Source: Pinus tabuliformis
Taxonomy: Eukaryota > Streptophyta > Pinopsida > Pinales > Pinaceae
Assembly: GCA_031772625.1 (NCBI GenBank)
Contig: CM062818.1
Location: 1,676,870,667-1,676,934,666 of the forward strand
Direction: 5' to 3'
Length of the DNA stretch: 64,000 nt
Shown here piece after piece: positions 46,560 through 56,756 of the stretch (positions within the stretch are counted from its first letter, which is position 1; every line of letters begins with the position of its first letter). Below the pieces are notes generated by a model that was not told the origin of the DNA, made no database searches, and saw only the letters and a program-made list of their open reading frames with translations. The translations under genes and the position numbers were made by a program.

Positions 46560-48870
46560 TGCCATCAACCGCACACCTGCGTTCACTAGATCGAACGACG
46601 TTGAGGAGTACGCACCGAATTAAGCTCATCCGACGAAGGTGTTGGGCTCTATTGTTTCGCTTATCGTTCTGGAATTGGGTCTCGGGTTCTTCTATAGAGA
46701 AACCCTCTACGTAACTGATTTCTTCGCTAAGTATTTTTCTTTTTCTCTAGCTATGGTTGAGGTTAGTCCATGAATGTTGAAGTCGCTCCATTCCTCCATA
46801 GGAATTTGTTGATGGGGTCTTTGCAGCTAGATGTTGTACCATTATGCTTGCCACTAGTTCACGTAATTACTCATTTTCCTCTAAATGTCTGAGAGATTTT
46901 AATGTCATTTACATTTCTCAATATGTTGCTTGGATTAATTCTCTATCATGGGTTGTTTGTCAGGTCCTCCATACCTAGATGCAGAGGACCTAGATTCAGA
47001 AATGCATCAGTTCCTTCCGCCAAAGTTTATTGTTATGAAGCGGGAAATCGAAGGATATGCATGAGGGTTTTCTGGTTCATTAATGGATGGGGAGAAAAGT
47101 TGTGAACTTAGTTTTCTCTCACTAAATGAATAATGTACCATTTGCAGGGCTATGAGACTGTTTACTATCTTTCGGCTTCATTGAGACTTCCAGCCTTTTA
47201 AATGTAATTATTTTTAACTTGGGTTTTTCTTTGTATGTCTATTTGCGAGAAACCCTTGTTTGAGGTTTTCTGCCTGGTGTTGAATTCAGTCCTTATTCTA
47301 AACTAAGAACTTTTGTTAAAATATATGAGTAGAAGGCGTGGACTTCCCGCCAATTCTTTCTCATGAAACTCTCCTTTCTCAGATTTCTTGTAATACTGTA
47401 ATTTTATTGTTTCTCTTCATCACCATTAGCTCCAGTGTCATGATAGCTATTACGACGTTTCTACCTATTCTTTCAGGCCTATCAAAGGCTTTTTGTCTGA
47501 AAATTGCAATGTTTTAGTTTTAGTTTCTGTTTCTGTCATTTTTGGAGCTGACGTTGATGCTAAAACCCTCCTATCGTTTCCTTCTCCAAAGTCTCAGATT
47601 TCTCTTGTTTTCATATCAAGGAGGATAAATCCTTCTCGCTATGGCAAGTTAGTTTATATATATATGGTTAAGTCAACGTTATCATGCCGCGGAACTAGAT
47701 AATGACATTTCTATAGATTGATATTTTATGGTCTCCGACATTTCTTCAGGGTACCATAGTATCAAAATCTTATGCAAAGTTTGGGCTTTTTCCAAATTTG
47801 CCTACCAGCACTCATAGGATTGTCATGATTTGTCTATAATTTCCTATGAATAATGAATACATATATTTTATCACATCCTCCAATTTTATAGTTCTAGATT
47901 CTTCTTAAAGCCTCAAGGGCTTTAGTCGACAATTTTTATGATCAAGTTTGGTCATTCTATTCTGTTTTTTCTGCTTTTATAATCCATTGATATTGTCATC
48001 TATGGCTTTTTGTATCTTTAAATTTAATAGAACTGGACTGTCCTTATAATTTAGCAGTGGTTAATAATATTTCCTTACAGAGATAATTTAGCAGTGGTTA
48101 ATAATATTTCCTTACAAAGATACTGTCATTCTCATGAAAGTAATTTTTCCAACTACAACTTACTTTACTTGCAACTAACAGCAAATCCTTTGTTCATATG
48201 TAGTCTAACAATATAATTCTTTAAGCACGAAATTCTAACACTATTTTTAAGGATAATCCTACCATGAAAATATCTAGAAAAATCTATTTGTAATTATATG
48301 TTCCACTTATAACGTAGATGAATTGGTCATAAATATTTCAATGTTTGCCTCTCAACCTTGAGACTGGCGCTTGCCTTAGTTTAAGTCTCCCCTAGAGCTA
48401 CCCCTTCACAGGGTCTTCTCTTCAAGACTATTTTCTTTTCTAGTAGTAGCTATCTTGTCTTTACCAGACTTAGCTACAGTTCCACTCTCTGTCACTATAG
48501 CACAGTCTAGCAATTCCTATTGTTTTCTCCTTCCATATCTCAGATTCCTCTAACCCTCTTGATCCATTTCTTGGAATTAAATTTCTCAAAAAAAAAAATA
48601 GTTATGGTTGGGTAAAGGACTATCATATTTTGACAATTATTTCTCATTTATTTTTAATTAAACTATTTCTGCCATAATTCCAGCATTCCATTTTTATGCC
48701 TTTAAATCAAGATAAATTAAATATAAATATAATTTAACCTATTCAATTTGTTTCAATGCAGCAATTAAGTATTTACATTTATGGGAGACATCACATCCCC
48801 CCAAGATTGAACATTGTCCTAATGTTCCTCTGCTCGAAATAATTTTCCAAAAATCTCCCTCAATTCGTTC
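46560..48870. other. Intergenic, no supported gene
   Basis: Only short open frames (67-69 codons) without recognisable motifs. A 36 bp unit ATTTAGCAGTGGTTAATAAT... is tandemly doubled near 48050-48120. Many T-rich stretches look intron-like, but I could not build an exon chain. Confidence 0.4.
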
Positions 48871-48879
48871 ATCTTCCCA

Positions 48880-48985
48880 CACTACTACATGTAGCGGGGT
48901 TTTAAGACAATATTTAAGAAAATATTTGAGTCAATTGTGTTAACTTGACAAAAATAAAATCAAATATTGTCTTAAATATTGTCTC
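48880..48985 (+). mobile_element. CACTA-like terminus with palindromic subterminal repeats
   Basis: CACTACTACATGTAGCGGGG at 48880 has the form of an En/Spm (CACTA) end. Behind it, AGACAATATTTAAG (about 48905) and CTTAAATATTGTCT (about 48970) form an inverted pair, and AGACAAT/ATTGTCT motifs recur to 49230, like subterminal transposase-binding repeats. No matching opposite end was found in the window. Confidence 0.4.
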
Positions 48986-49114
48986 TAAGTGGGTGTGTCA
49001 AAATATAATGTTCCAAAAATTTGTCTCCATAAAAACAATATAGAACACATATTATTATTGTAGACAATTTGATTTTAAAAAATAAATAAATGTCCAACAA
49101 TAAAAAAATTTATT

Positions 49115-49290
49115 AATGTCCATAATTCAAACTATTGTCTCTCTCTAGAGACAATATAAAAAATTATTTAAAAAAAATAAATGTCCATAATTCAAACTAT
49201 TGTCTCTCTAGACACAATATAAAAAATTATTTTAAAAAAATAAATGTCCATAATTCAAACAAAAAATTATTTAAAAAAATAAATAAATCT
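49115..49290. repeat. Tandem repeat of about 65 bp, 2.5-3 copies
   Basis: Units share ATGTCCATAATTCAAAC, TATTGTCTCTCTAGA and CAATATAAAAAATTATTT. They lie in the presumed subterminal zone of the CACTA-like end. Confidence 0.6.
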
Positions 49291-49537
49291 TCTCAAACCA
49301 TTGTCTTTTGGTCTTGCCAAAACATGTTTGGATATACATATGTAAGCATGCAAATCTATGTTTTATAGTGTGTGCTCTCCTAAAATTTGGGATATGGGTG
49401 CACATTGCATTTATAGGGCATGCTTTGGGAAGTATGTATCCATTTTGACTTTTTCTCAATCTCATTTGCAAGGAGAAAAGATATATCAAACTGGTTAACA
49501 TTAAATAACAAGGACTTGACAATTACTATACAATTCA

Positions 49538-49820
49538 GGGACCAAATAAATTCCATGGTCCATTAAATGAGAGAAACATACACGAGAGAAAACAAAAATA
49601 TTGGATAATACAAAAAATTACAAGGTACACAGGCAGCATCTTCAAAACTGCGAGGTCAAAATATTCGATAATATAAAAAAGTTCATCCTAATTGAGGGAC
49701 CAAATAAATTCCCATGGTCCATTAAATCAGATAAAAATACACTAGAGAAAATTAGGAAAACAAAAATATTGGATAATACAAAAAATTACAAGCTACAGAG
49801 GCAACATCATCAAAACTGCC
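49538..49820. repeat. Direct repeat of about 120 bp, period 158 bp
   Basis: GGGACCAAATAAATTCC...CATCAAAACTGC occurs at 49538-49658 and 49696-49820 with small indels. The second copy overlaps the 3' end of the polymerase pseudogene's last exon, so the true C-terminal codons there are replaced. Confidence 0.7.
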
Positions 49821-49887
49821 AGTACAATATGCTTCAGTTAGGTCTTTCTGAGCTTTATTCCTACTATAAAATATTGGGAAGTCATGA
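49752..49887 (-). pseudogene. POLD1: POLD1-like exon 14, altered C terminus
   Basis: Reads HDFPIFYSRNKAQKDLTEA, where the family has RDCPIFYRRRKAQKDM. The CysB Cys is replaced by Phe. The final residues come from the 120 bp direct repeat instead of the usual C-terminal tail. Confidence 0.8.
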
Positions 49888-49945
49888 CTGCAATAAGTAT
49901 ACCACATGAGTGTAAGTATAAAAGACATAGTAATTGTAAAAAAAA

Positions 49946-50230
49946 AAAACATCCTATTACGGAGGGGATACTTGGAAAGAGATACGAAATCTCGAAAAAA
50001 CAAGGGTAAAAATCCAGAGAAAAGAATCGGATCTGCATTTCCTCAAACAGTGTCGGGATTCTAATCTCACCCCACCCTTTGCCTGCATAAAGCACAGGTT
50101 AGTCCTGATGATGAGCCTTGCTCTAGGCTCGAAACGTCGACAAAAAGAAAATGATGAATACTGTGGATTATCCGAATACAATCTCTCAAAAACCTCTCCA
50201 CAGAAACATGCAATCCAAAACATCCTATTA
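49946..50230 (+). mobile_element. 257 bp PLE-type 3' end insertion with 14 bp target duplication
   Basis: AAAACATCCTATTA occurs at 49946-49959 and 50217-50230 around 257 bp of foreign DNA (49960-50216) in an intron of the POLD1 copy. The insert carries a hammerhead core at 50102-50141. Its tail (GTGGATTATCCGAATACAAT) parallels the PLE end at 56490-56515 (GTGATTTACGCCGAAATCTT). It has no coding region. I read it as a 5'-truncated insertion of a PLE related to, but distinct from, the palindrome copy. Confidence 0.75.
50102..50141 (+). ncRNA. Hammerhead ribozyme motif (degenerate helix III)
   Basis: CTGATGA (50105-50111), stem II GAGCC/GGCTC (50113-50117, 50126-50130), GAAA (50131-50134), then C-GTC. 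Helix I pairs GTC with GAC. One extra T stands between the CUGANGA box and stem II, as in the PLE copies. Helix III (AC/GU) has no loop bases, so intramolecular folding would be weak; a dimeric fold is possible. Confidence 0.75.
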
Positions 50231-50295
50231 ATTAAAAACAAATACATGATCACACAAATGTTACAAAATACATCCATAATGTAAATTTAAATCAT

Positions 50296-50388
50296 GTTAT
50301 GAAAATATTGGTGCACAGAGCCTTGGCACCTCTCACATTGTTTCCATAGTTTACCAAAGGGCATTTCTAATTCCCTCACTCACATTGA
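50296..50388 (-). pseudogene. POLD1: POLD1-like exon 13, CysB first half
   Basis: Reads LEMPFGKLWKQCERCQGSVH after a one-base frame change near 50370. In the family the CX2C pair belongs to the CysB site that binds an iron-sulphur cluster. Confidence 0.7.
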
Positions 50389-50494
50389 TCAAATATTAGT
50401 GTCATCTCATAGAAAATCTAGGTGAGAACAATAGACACAAGGCCTACTTTAAATTCTCCAAATAAAGAGTAATGGTATTAGAATACCAGCTTAC

Positions 50495-50557
50495 CATTTG
50501 CAATACAATTCTGCTTCTCTTCCTTCACAATGTGAACAAAGTGTCTAATCTTCTTTG
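50495..50557 (-). pseudogene. POLD1: POLD1-like exon 12, CysA second half
   Basis: In one frame reads LCSHCEGREAELYCK, the second CX2C pair of CysA. The acceptor is TTGCAG and the donor is GTAAGC. Confidence 0.8.
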
Positions 50558-50825
50558 CTGCAATGGCAAAATGAAATGAGGTAACATCATGAATTTCATT
50601 ATGAAGCAACCTAACGAGACATTCTTATTGTAAAAAAGCTAGAGAGTTTCTTACGACGAGAGCATGCATGGAATCATGCAACCTCATAGATTTTTCCACA
50701 TCAAAAAGATGAACCCTAGTAGCTTTCTAAAGTGCCAAACTGAAATAATAGTTACTCTCAATATTGCACTACTATATGCAAGGAAACCACATGGAGTACA
50801 CCCTCTACTTGTATTAACTAAATAC

Positions 50826-50986
50826 CTCATAGGTGTTTTACAACCAATACAACTGATTTGTTTCTTGACAAATTTCATAATTCCACTATTTGAAGGAGTT
50901 GATACGGAAACTGCTCGTGTGTGACTACCATGAAGAAGCTCCTTGCTTGCATTCTTCAAAATGGGCTCAAATATTCTCAATAGCGG
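50826..50986 (-). pseudogene. POLD1: POLD1-like exon 11, CysA first half
   Basis: Reads PLLRIFEPILKNASKELLHG, then SHTRAVSVSTPSNSGIMKFV and KKQISCIGCK. The CIGC pair is the first half of the CysA zinc site that contacts PCNA in functional enzymes. Confidence 0.88.
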
Positions 50987-51120
50987 CTATAGAGAAAAAA
51001 CAAGCACTAATCAAAAACACTTACCTAGAAATAATTAGGATCTATCAAGATATATTTGAAACACAGGTGAAATTTTCAAAAAGATCATAAATAGCAAGTG
51101 ATGATGCTTTGGTCTTTCAC

Positions 51121-51209
51121 CTTGCTCAGTTGATTCTTCAGATAATATGTGGATCAATAGGGATGTTATTCTCGAGTACATAAAATGGATCCTCAGATTT
51201 CTCATATGC
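51121..51209 (-). pseudogene. POLD1: POLD1-like exon 10, frameshift
   Basis: Reads AYEKSEDPFYVLENNIPIDP, then H. One T is missing in the Tyr-Tyr-Leu codons that should follow, so the frame is lost before LKNQLSK. Confidence 0.85.
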
Positions 51210-51348
51210 CTGAGCCCAAGTAAACACATTAGTCATTATATCCATAATAAATTATGCCTCCAAATAAAACATAACAAAATAATTAAAATAATCATTTTTT
51301 AGTGCAATATTGAGACTTATGCTGAGCACAAAAGGGGTTAATTATTAC

Positions 51349-51606
51349 GTTGGCACCTTTTGCAACCTTTATGATGACGTATGGAACATGATCACCCATA
51401 GTTGGAGTAGTTGCAGCATCCCTATGTAGACCACGGGCAACTTGGCTTTAAAACACAACAAAATAATTAAAATAACCATTTTTAGTGCAATATCGAGACT
51501 TATGCTAAGCACAGAAGGGATTAATTATTACCTTGGCATCTTTTGCAGCCTTTATGATTACATATGGAACACGATCACCCATAGTTAGAGCATTTGCAAC
51601 ATCCCT
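51349..51606 (-). pseudogene. POLD1: POLD1-like exon 9, tandemly duplicated
   Basis: Exon 9a (51532-51606) reads RDVANALTMGDRVPYVIIKA and keeps AG and GT borders. A second copy 9b (51349-51423) reads RDAATTPTMGDHVPYVIIKV. In 9b the acceptor is CAT rather than CAG and the last exon base is changed (AAC/GT). The duplication unit is about 190 bp, including flanking intron. Confidence 0.82.
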
Positions 51607-51811
51607 CTGTAAACCAGGGGCAACTTGGCTTTAAAACACCACATCAATTTAAAAAATCCAACAATGGACTCATTGTCAATAAAAAGAAAAATATTACAAG
51701 AGTCTTTAGATGCACTGCAGTAATAAAAATAGAGAGATAAGATTGAAATGTAACCAGAAGGCATTGCACCATTCATTATACTTGTTCTAAGAAGTTATTT
51801 CGAGTATTTAC

Positions 51812-51883
51812 CTTCCGCATGCACTCAGCTAGTTCCACGTGCGCTGCCTTGACTCCATAGTCATCTCCAATATTTATAAGACC
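51812..51883 (-). pseudogene. POLD1: POLD1-like exon 8
   Basis: Reads GLINIGDDYGVKAAHVELAE then CMRK. Acceptor TCAG and donor GTAAAT are intact. Confidence 0.85.
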
Positions 51884-52373
51884 CTGACTCAACAAATAGA
51901 TTGTTAGCATAGGCAAATAACAATGCCCTTAAGAATATGTTGATAGCCTTGATAAAGGATATGACCTGCAAACATCTGTTTCTGCCGCAGCTAAGCAGTA
52001 ATAATTTTTTCTCAGCATAAGATTAAAAATGCACATATATTATATATTGTCATGTTTTGATTCTCTTCAATTGTATAAGAGCCTCCCTTGACACTTCTTC
52101 CTCCCATTGCTAGCAGTAAATATTGACTGAATCCCTTCCAAGTACAGAATGTAGGGAGAAGAAACATGACATACTTAAAAACGAAACTTCCATGACCTGC
52201 CCCAACTAGGTATATAGTATATACGTCTAACACTTGAAACCAGGAATATGTAATAAGTGACTTGCTCGCAATGTAAATCTCCTCTTCTCCCTATCATATT
52301 TTATCCATTTCAAAAGTAACAAATGGTCAAACAAATTTGGTGATAAACATGCAGAAGGATTCATTGTTCTCAC

Positions 52374-52546
52374 CTTAGTTATCACCAAAAGTGACAAATC
52401 CATTATGTTCATTAACAAGTCAGAAATAGTGTTCTTGGCATATTGCACTGCACCAAGTATGTCACAATCAATGAGTATTTTGTGAAGGCACTCGATAACC
52501 AAGTTCTTCACTAGCAGGCAATTGTCCCTTCGCACTGTTTCAATGC
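52374..52546 (-). pseudogene. POLD1: POLD1-like exon 7
   Basis: Reads IETVRRDNCLLVKNLVIECL, then HKILIDCDILGAVQYAKNTI and SDLLMNIMDLSLLVITK. This is one of the best preserved exons, open throughout. Confidence 0.88.
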
Positions 52547-52684
52547 CTCTTGATATGGAATATTTAAAAGATCACGAATATTTAATAATTAAGAAGGTGT
52601 CAAATAAATTATTTTTCTAAGAGAATTTTGAGCCTTCACAAACACTAAGGCCTATATTTGAAACAAAAAGATCAAGTTTGTCAC

Positions 52685-52799
52685 CTTTAGTATCCATTTT
52701 GTCATAAGCATCTAGCTTTGTCCACAACAACCCATCATATCTTTTCTTGCTGATCAACAAGAATGGGTAGTATATTTTTTAAAATTCTAGTTTAATAGG
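52685..52799 (-). pseudogene. POLD1: POLD1-like exon 6, nonsense
   Basis: Reads PIKLEF[20 protein letters not shown], then [18 protein letters not shown] replaces the conserved Glu of LEFEK. Confidence 0.86.
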
Positions 52800-53049
52800 C
52801 TGCATAAAAGCATATGTTAAATAACACATTGATTAGATGCCAAAGATGCACCAAACAGATGCAGATAAGCCATAGAAAATCATAACTGATCATCTTGTCC
52901 TATGCATATTTACAAAGATCTCATGGAAGCGGAATATCAAAAGAAGATTAGTTTTAAAAAGAAAGGTGATATTAAAGCATTCATCCCTACAAAAACATCA
53001 TTAACAACTCTATAGGCTTCACGGATATTTAAAATTCTTGACACTGTAC

Positions 53050-53163
53050 CTTGGTAAATGTGCCACTAATATAATATGAGGCTTCCCTCCCTAGCGTCAT
53101 GCCCTCTTCTATATTTGGTACACCAAACTGTATCATAACTGGATCTATATCTCCATATACAAC
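53050..53163 (-). pseudogene. POLD1: POLD1-like exon 5, damaged catalytic motif C
   Basis: Reads VVYGDIDPVMIQFGVPNIEE then ...LGREASYYISGTFTK. Both metal-binding Asp residues of YGDTDS remain, but Thr and Ser are replaced by Ile and Pro. Confidence 0.88.
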
Positions 53164-53274
53164 CTAGATTCAAATATAAAAATATAATATCAAGATTTCA
53201 ATAATAGAGTTTAGGCTTCTGTGATCCATATTAAGTTAGAGAAAGATTTCGGCGTAAATCACATGAAGAGTCAT

Positions 53275-53321
53275 TTGTCGACGCGTTTCGAACCAACCAT
53301 TGTGGTTCATCGTCAGGACAA
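53275..53321 (-). ncRNA. Hammerhead ribozyme at left PLE end
   Basis: Exact mirror position and structure of the right copy. The only base difference seen is in the stem II loop, so it does not touch the core or the stems. Confidence 0.88.
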
Positions 53322-54359
53322 GATGAAGAAAACAGATCTAGCTTAGCATGCTATATAGACCGAGTAGAGCCTCCAACGGCTAGTTTGACCCAACCGCTAA
53401 TATTGACCAAAGGACCAGGATCAAATCCAATAAATAATAAAAAATTAAAGGTCAAATTACTAATAAAAGAAAATTAGATGCAATGGACCGTTTCTAAGAA
53501 CGGACTAAGGGAGAATAACTAAGTAAACTATTAAAATAACATATTAAATAAATAAGAACCCGAACTAAAAATAGTAAAAATAAAACAAATACACAAACAC
53601 AAAAGTAAAAATAAATAAAATAAAAGATAAATCAAACAAAAATAAACCACGAGAATAAAAATAAATAGATAAAATAAAACGCACAAAAAATAAAAATCAA
53701 GTGATAATAAACTAAATAATTATTAAAAATTAATAATAAAATAATAAAAATAACTAACTAAATAAAAATACTAATAGAACAACGAAAAAATGAGATAAAA
53801 TAATAATACATATATAAGAATGAATAACTAAGAGGGAATAGAATAAAATAATAAGCTTAAAAAATATATAATAAATTAATTGAATTAATTAATTAATAAA
53901 AGCTAATAATAATAATAATAATAAAATAACTAACTAAATAAAAGTAAAATAATAACAAAACACGAAATAAAAATAAAAATGAAATAAAATAATAATGAAT
54001 AAATAAAACTGAAGAAATGAACACGGGACTAAAACATAACTTAAACAGTAATAATAATAGTAAAAATAAATAAATAAACGAATAAAATAAATAAATAAAT
54101 AATAAAAATCAAAAAATAACAAAATAAATAAATTAATAATAATAAATGAAATAACTAAATAAGAATAAAAGGGAAAAAAAAGATGAATAGAGTCCTGAAT
54201 ACAGCTAAATAGCGAGTTAAATGGTATCAAAGTAAGGAAACAAGTTACCACCAGGCCCTTAACTAATCAGAAACATAAAGGAAAGGCGATTAGAAGGATG
54301 ACAATGACAAAAATAAATACGAGACAAAACAGTAAAAATCACAGAGGACGGAAAAAGTA

Positions 54360-54861
54360 CTAGGAGGAGAGGGCAGGGACCCAGCATCTACTGATTTTCC
54401 AACCATCGTCTCTATTGAGATTGCTAGGTCTCTTTTCGATCTCCAGAGCTTCCCTGAATTTTCGATGATGGAAATGCGGAACCTTAGCAATAACACTGGC
54501 TTCTTCGATACAAACCTGATGCTTGGTTTTCTCCACATGTTCAGCCAAAGCGGAAGACTTAAATCTCCTATGCTTCAGATCCGCTGCGTGCTCACTAATC
54601 CTCTGATTAATGGAACGACCAGTCTCCCCAATATAGGGGGTCCCACAAGAACAGGGGATCAAATAAACACCTTTCATATCTTTAGGGTCGATGGGATCCT
54701 TCACCGATCTGAGAGACGAACGAATGGTGTTCAGGGGCCTGAAGGATACCGGGATACTATGTCTCCTGAGAATCCTACCAATTCTATCAGTGGTCCCTTG
54801 AACATAAGGAAGAAGGACACCAGGAACACGATCTTTTGGCTCCCTTTTCACCAGAGAATTC
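54360..54861 (-). pseudogene. PLE GIY-YIG endonuclease domain, left arm (RT missing)
   Basis: Mirror copy with the same amino acids as the right arm from NSLVKREPKD to the stop, with no amino-acid difference seen. It would nick target DNA in an intact element. It has no start and no reverse transcriptase. The apparent frame to 55160 again crosses the palindrome centre. Confidence 0.9.
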
Positions 54862-54886
54862 ATAGGGCTTTCCTTAAAGCTTCCAA

Positions 54887-55388
54887 GAATTCTCTGGTGA
54901 AAAGGGAGCCAAAAGATCGTGTTCCTGGTGTCCTTCTTCCTTATGTTCAAGGGACCACTGATAGAATTGGTAGGATTCTCAGGAGACATAGTATCCCGGT
55001 ATCCTTCAGGCCCCTGAACACCATTCGTTCGTCTCTCAGATCGGTGAAGGATCCCATCGACCCTAAAGATATGAAAGGTGTTTATTTGATCCCCTGTTCT
55101 TGTGGGACCCCCTATATTGGGGAGACTGGTCGTTCCATTAATCAGAGGATTAGTGAGCACGCAGCGGATCTAAAGCATAGGAGATTTAAGTCTTCCGCTT
55201 TGGCTGAACATGTGGAGAAAACCAAGCATCAGGTTTGTATCGAAGAAGCCAGTGTTATTGCTAAGGTTCCGCATTTCCATCATCGAAAATTCAGGGAAGC
55301 TCTGGAGATCGAAAAGAGACCTAGCAATCTCAATAGAGACGATGGTTGGAAAATCAGTAGATGCTGGGTCCCTGCCCTCTCCTCCTAG
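54887..55388 (+). pseudogene. PLE GIY-YIG endonuclease domain, right arm (RT missing)
   Basis: About 166 codons remain. A linker (NSLVKREPKDRVPGVLLPYV) is followed from 55071 by the endonuclease core GVYLIPCSCGTPYIGETGRS, with GVY and YIG motifs, the CXC pair, then RISEHAADLKHR and the conserved Glu-containing FREALEIEKRPSNLNRDDGW. This order (linker, CXC-GIY-YIG) is that of the C terminus of PLE polyproteins. The open frame from 54465 runs across the palindrome centre, so its first half is antisense and not real protein. Confidence 0.9.
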
Positions 55389-56431
55389 TACTTTTTCCGT
55401 CCTCTGTGATTTTTACTGTTTTGTCTCGTATTTATTTTTGTCATTGTCATCCTTCTAATCGCCTTTCCTTTATGTTTCTGATTAGTTAAGGGCCTGGTGG
55501 TAACTTGTTTCCTTACTTTGATACCATTTAACTCGCTATTTAGCTGTATTCACGACTCTATTCATCTTTTTTTTTTCCCTTTTATTCTTATTTAGTTATT
55601 TCATTTATTATTATTAATTTATTTATTTTGTTATTTTTTGATTTTTATTATTTATTTATTTATTTTATTCGTTTATTTATTTATTTTTACTATTATTATT
55701 ACTGTTTAAGTTATGTTTTAGTCCCCTGTTCATTTCTTCAGTTTTATTTATTCATTATTATTTTATTTCATTTTTATTTTTATTTCGTGTTTTGTTATTA
55801 TTTTACTTTTATTTAGTTAGTTATTTTATTATTATTATTATTATTATTAGCTTTTATTAATTAATTAATTCAATTAATTTATTATATATTTTTTAAGCTT
55901 ATTATTTTATTCTATTCCCTCTTAGTTATTCATTCTTATATATGTATTATTATTTTATCTCATTTTTTCGTTGTTCTATTAGTATTTTTATTTAGTTAGT
56001 TATTTTTATTATTTTATTATTAATTTTTAATAATTATTTAGTTTATTATCACTTGATTTTTATTTTTTGTGCGTTTTATTTTATCTATTTATTTTTATTC
56101 TCGTGGTTTATTTTTGTTTGATTTATCTTTTATTTTATTTATTTTTACTTTTGTGTTTGTGTATTTGTTTTATTTTTACTATTTTTAGTTCGGGTTCTTA
56201 TTTATTTAATATGTTATTTTAATAGTTTACTTAGTTATTCTCCCTTAGTCCGTTCTTAGAAACGGTCCATTGCATTTAATTTTCTTTTATTAGTAATTTG
56301 AGCTTTAATTTTTTATTATTTATTGGATTTGATCCTGGTCCTTTGGTCAATATTAGCGGTTGGGTCAAACTAGCCGTTGGAGGCTCTACTCGGTCTATAT
56401 AGCATGCTAAGCTAGATCTGTTTTCTTCATC

Positions 56432-56478
56432 TTGTCCTGACGATGAACCACACTGGTTGGTTCGAAACGCGTCGACAA
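56432..56478 (+). ncRNA. Hammerhead ribozyme at right PLE end
   Basis: Complete type I layout in 47 nt: helix I TTGTC/GACAA (56432-56436, 56474-56478), CTGACGA (56437-56443), stem II GAACC/GGTTC (56445-56449, 56459-56463), GAAA (56464-56467) and a 2 bp helix III AC/GU around a GC loop. Cleavage is predicted after C56473. There is one extra T between the box and stem II. Confidence 0.88.
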
Positions 56479-56676
56479 ATGACTCTTCATGTGATTTACG
56501 CCGAAATCTTTCTCTAACTTAATATCAAGATTTACAGTAGAAATCTTGGTTAGGATCAGATCACCCATTATGATTTCAAGAACTTGGACTATCACCAATA
56601 CAACAAGTGTGCTTCCTATCATTACTGATCCAATTCAAAGGTTACAAATGCCTTTAGTTGCTAAATAATAGCCTAC

Positions 56677-56756
56677 CTCAGCATTGTACTAGTAACCACC
56701 AACTATTGTGAACCTTTCTTCAACTAGCCTCTTTGTATGCTCTATCATTTGACGGC
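56677..56756 (-). pseudogene. POLD1: POLD1-like exon 4, nonsense
   Basis: Reads GRQMIEHTKRLVEERFTIVG, then GY-stop-YNAE. TAG replaces the usual Glu. The donor is GTAGGC. The following intron holds the PLE palindrome. Confidence 0.87.

Larger units (their letters stand above)
53228..54861 (-). repeat. PLE palindrome, left arm
   Basis: 1634 bp arm. Its reverse complement matches 54887-56525 with only a handful of differences seen by eye (for example near 53299, 53449, 54028 and 54195). The spacer between the arms is 25 bp. Confidence 0.93.
54887..56525 (+). repeat. PLE palindrome, right arm
   Basis: 1639 bp arm starting GAATTCTCTGGTG and ending AACTTAATAT. From about 55560 to 56260 it is T-rich, ATTT-like low complexity, mirrored as A-rich in the left arm. 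This explains the spurious Phe/Tyr-rich frames there. Confidence 0.93.
53185..56533. mobile_element. Penelope-like element palindrome with target-site duplication
   Basis: Two truncated PLE copies stand head to head, sharing the order GIY-YIG endonuclease, T-rich 3' region and hammerhead toward each outer end. TAATATCAAGATTT at 53185-53198 and 56520-56533 is a probable 14 bp target duplication; the left one is separated from the element by 29 bp of filler. Reverse transcriptase is missing from both copies. Inverted 5' joins of partial copies are typical of PLEs. PLEs with GIY-YIG in conifers (reported as Dryad) are thought to derive from arthropods; membership here is inferred. Confidence 0.85.

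Noticed and set aside
54465-55388. A 307-codon open frame across the palindrome (and its mirror 54360-55160) as one novel protein
   Set aside because: The first half is the antisense of the endonuclease region created by the inverted repeat; only the part after the centre is real PLE coding sequence.
53934-55816. Phe/Tyr-rich membrane-like proteins in the palindrome arms
   Set aside because: They are translations of T-rich low-complexity 3' region (ATTT repeats) and have no independent support.
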